64,000 bases of DNA from Lysobacterales bacterium (GTDB lineage: Bacteria; Pseudomonadota; Gammaproteobacteria; Xanthomonadales; Wenzhouxiangellaceae). Position 1 is the stretch's first letter, and every line of letters begins with the position of its first letter. The stretch is from positions 1-64,000 of the forward strand of contig PBLG01000013.1 of the NCBI GenBank assembly GCA_002722315.1. Reading direction: 5' to 3'. Position numbers and translations under genes: made by a program. Positions 63,982-64,000 of the stretch are shown here, one piece after another. The notes under the pieces were generated by a model. It did not search any database, was not told the DNA's origin, and saw only the letters and a program-made list of their open reading frames with translations.

Positions 63982-64000
63982 ATGTTAGAAAAACTGGTCG
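63982..64000 (+). CDS. Start of the RND pump gene (CzcA/CusA like), cut by the window end
   Basis: Only MLEKLV is encoded before the window ends. The position 12 bases after the adaptor gene and the start MLEKL are what CzcA/CusA-family inner-membrane RND transporters show. The identity rests on context. Confidence 0.6.

Overview
The window is a chromosomal segment of a GC-rich gammaproteobacterium. recF and gyrB sit in the usual replication-origin order. The cmoA/cmoB tRNA wobble-modification genes, the two-subunit bacterial glyQ/glyS, several REP-like palindromes and secreted proteins ending in (D/N)GFE together suggest the Xanthomonadales/Lysobacterales side of the class, possibly a Wenzhouxiangella relative. 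That placement is inference. Two perfect copies of the palindrome TGTTCCACGTGGAACA, the Pseudomonas-type ParB/parS site, lie inside recF and support an origin-proximal position.

Layout. 1-742: non-coding, with dispersed-repeat sequence. 743-4353: recF and gyrB. 4435-7867 (minus): glyQ, glyS and a small unknown gene in an overlapping operon. 8109-12676: a diguanylate cyclase, a YahK-like alcohol dehydrogenase, a class I glutamine amidotransferase and a secreted M14 carboxypeptidase. 12736-16617: a beta-CASP RNA-processing nuclease, a type 2 thymidine phosphorylase and a PRPP-synthetase-like protein. 16686-18600: cmoA and cmoB, separated by repeat DNA. 18682-24153: an HTH/transmembrane/TPR protein divergent from a large secreted repeat protein. 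24154-24882: non-coding, with a small nested inverted-repeat element. 24883-29530: GNAT, an ArsP-like permease, a cytochrome c fusion, an MDR oxidoreductase and a VOC protein.

29531 to about 34680 is an AT-richer accessory island. It carries a 67-aa protein behind a promoter/terminator leader, a 704-aa protein with a cysteine-peptidase-like core (C195/H305/D325-326) that I cannot assign to a known system, and a NotI-family restriction endonuclease with an N4-type DNA methyltransferase. Next to the island (34680-36597) are small membrane-protein genes, one represented twice: once complete and once as a fragment.

36636-40029 and 48889-52268 are two paralogous modules. Each is a Ser/Thr kinase with a single membrane span and TPR repeats, divergently paired with an ECF sigma factor. 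Between them lie a secreted beta-propeller-like protein, a Tat-exported GMC oxidoreductase pair, a PadR regulator with a membrane protein, an animal-type haem peroxidase and a dihaem cytochrome c. 52461-64000 is metal and sulfur related: copAB, an SRAP protein, a secreted three-repeat protein, a persulfide-dioxygenase-like MBL protein divergent from an ArsR regulator, a P1B ATPase, a SHOCT protein and a TolC/adaptor/RND efflux set cut off by the window end.

No rRNA, tRNA, CRISPR array, integrase or complete insertion sequence was recognised. All assignments come from reading the sequence by eye; no database search was run.
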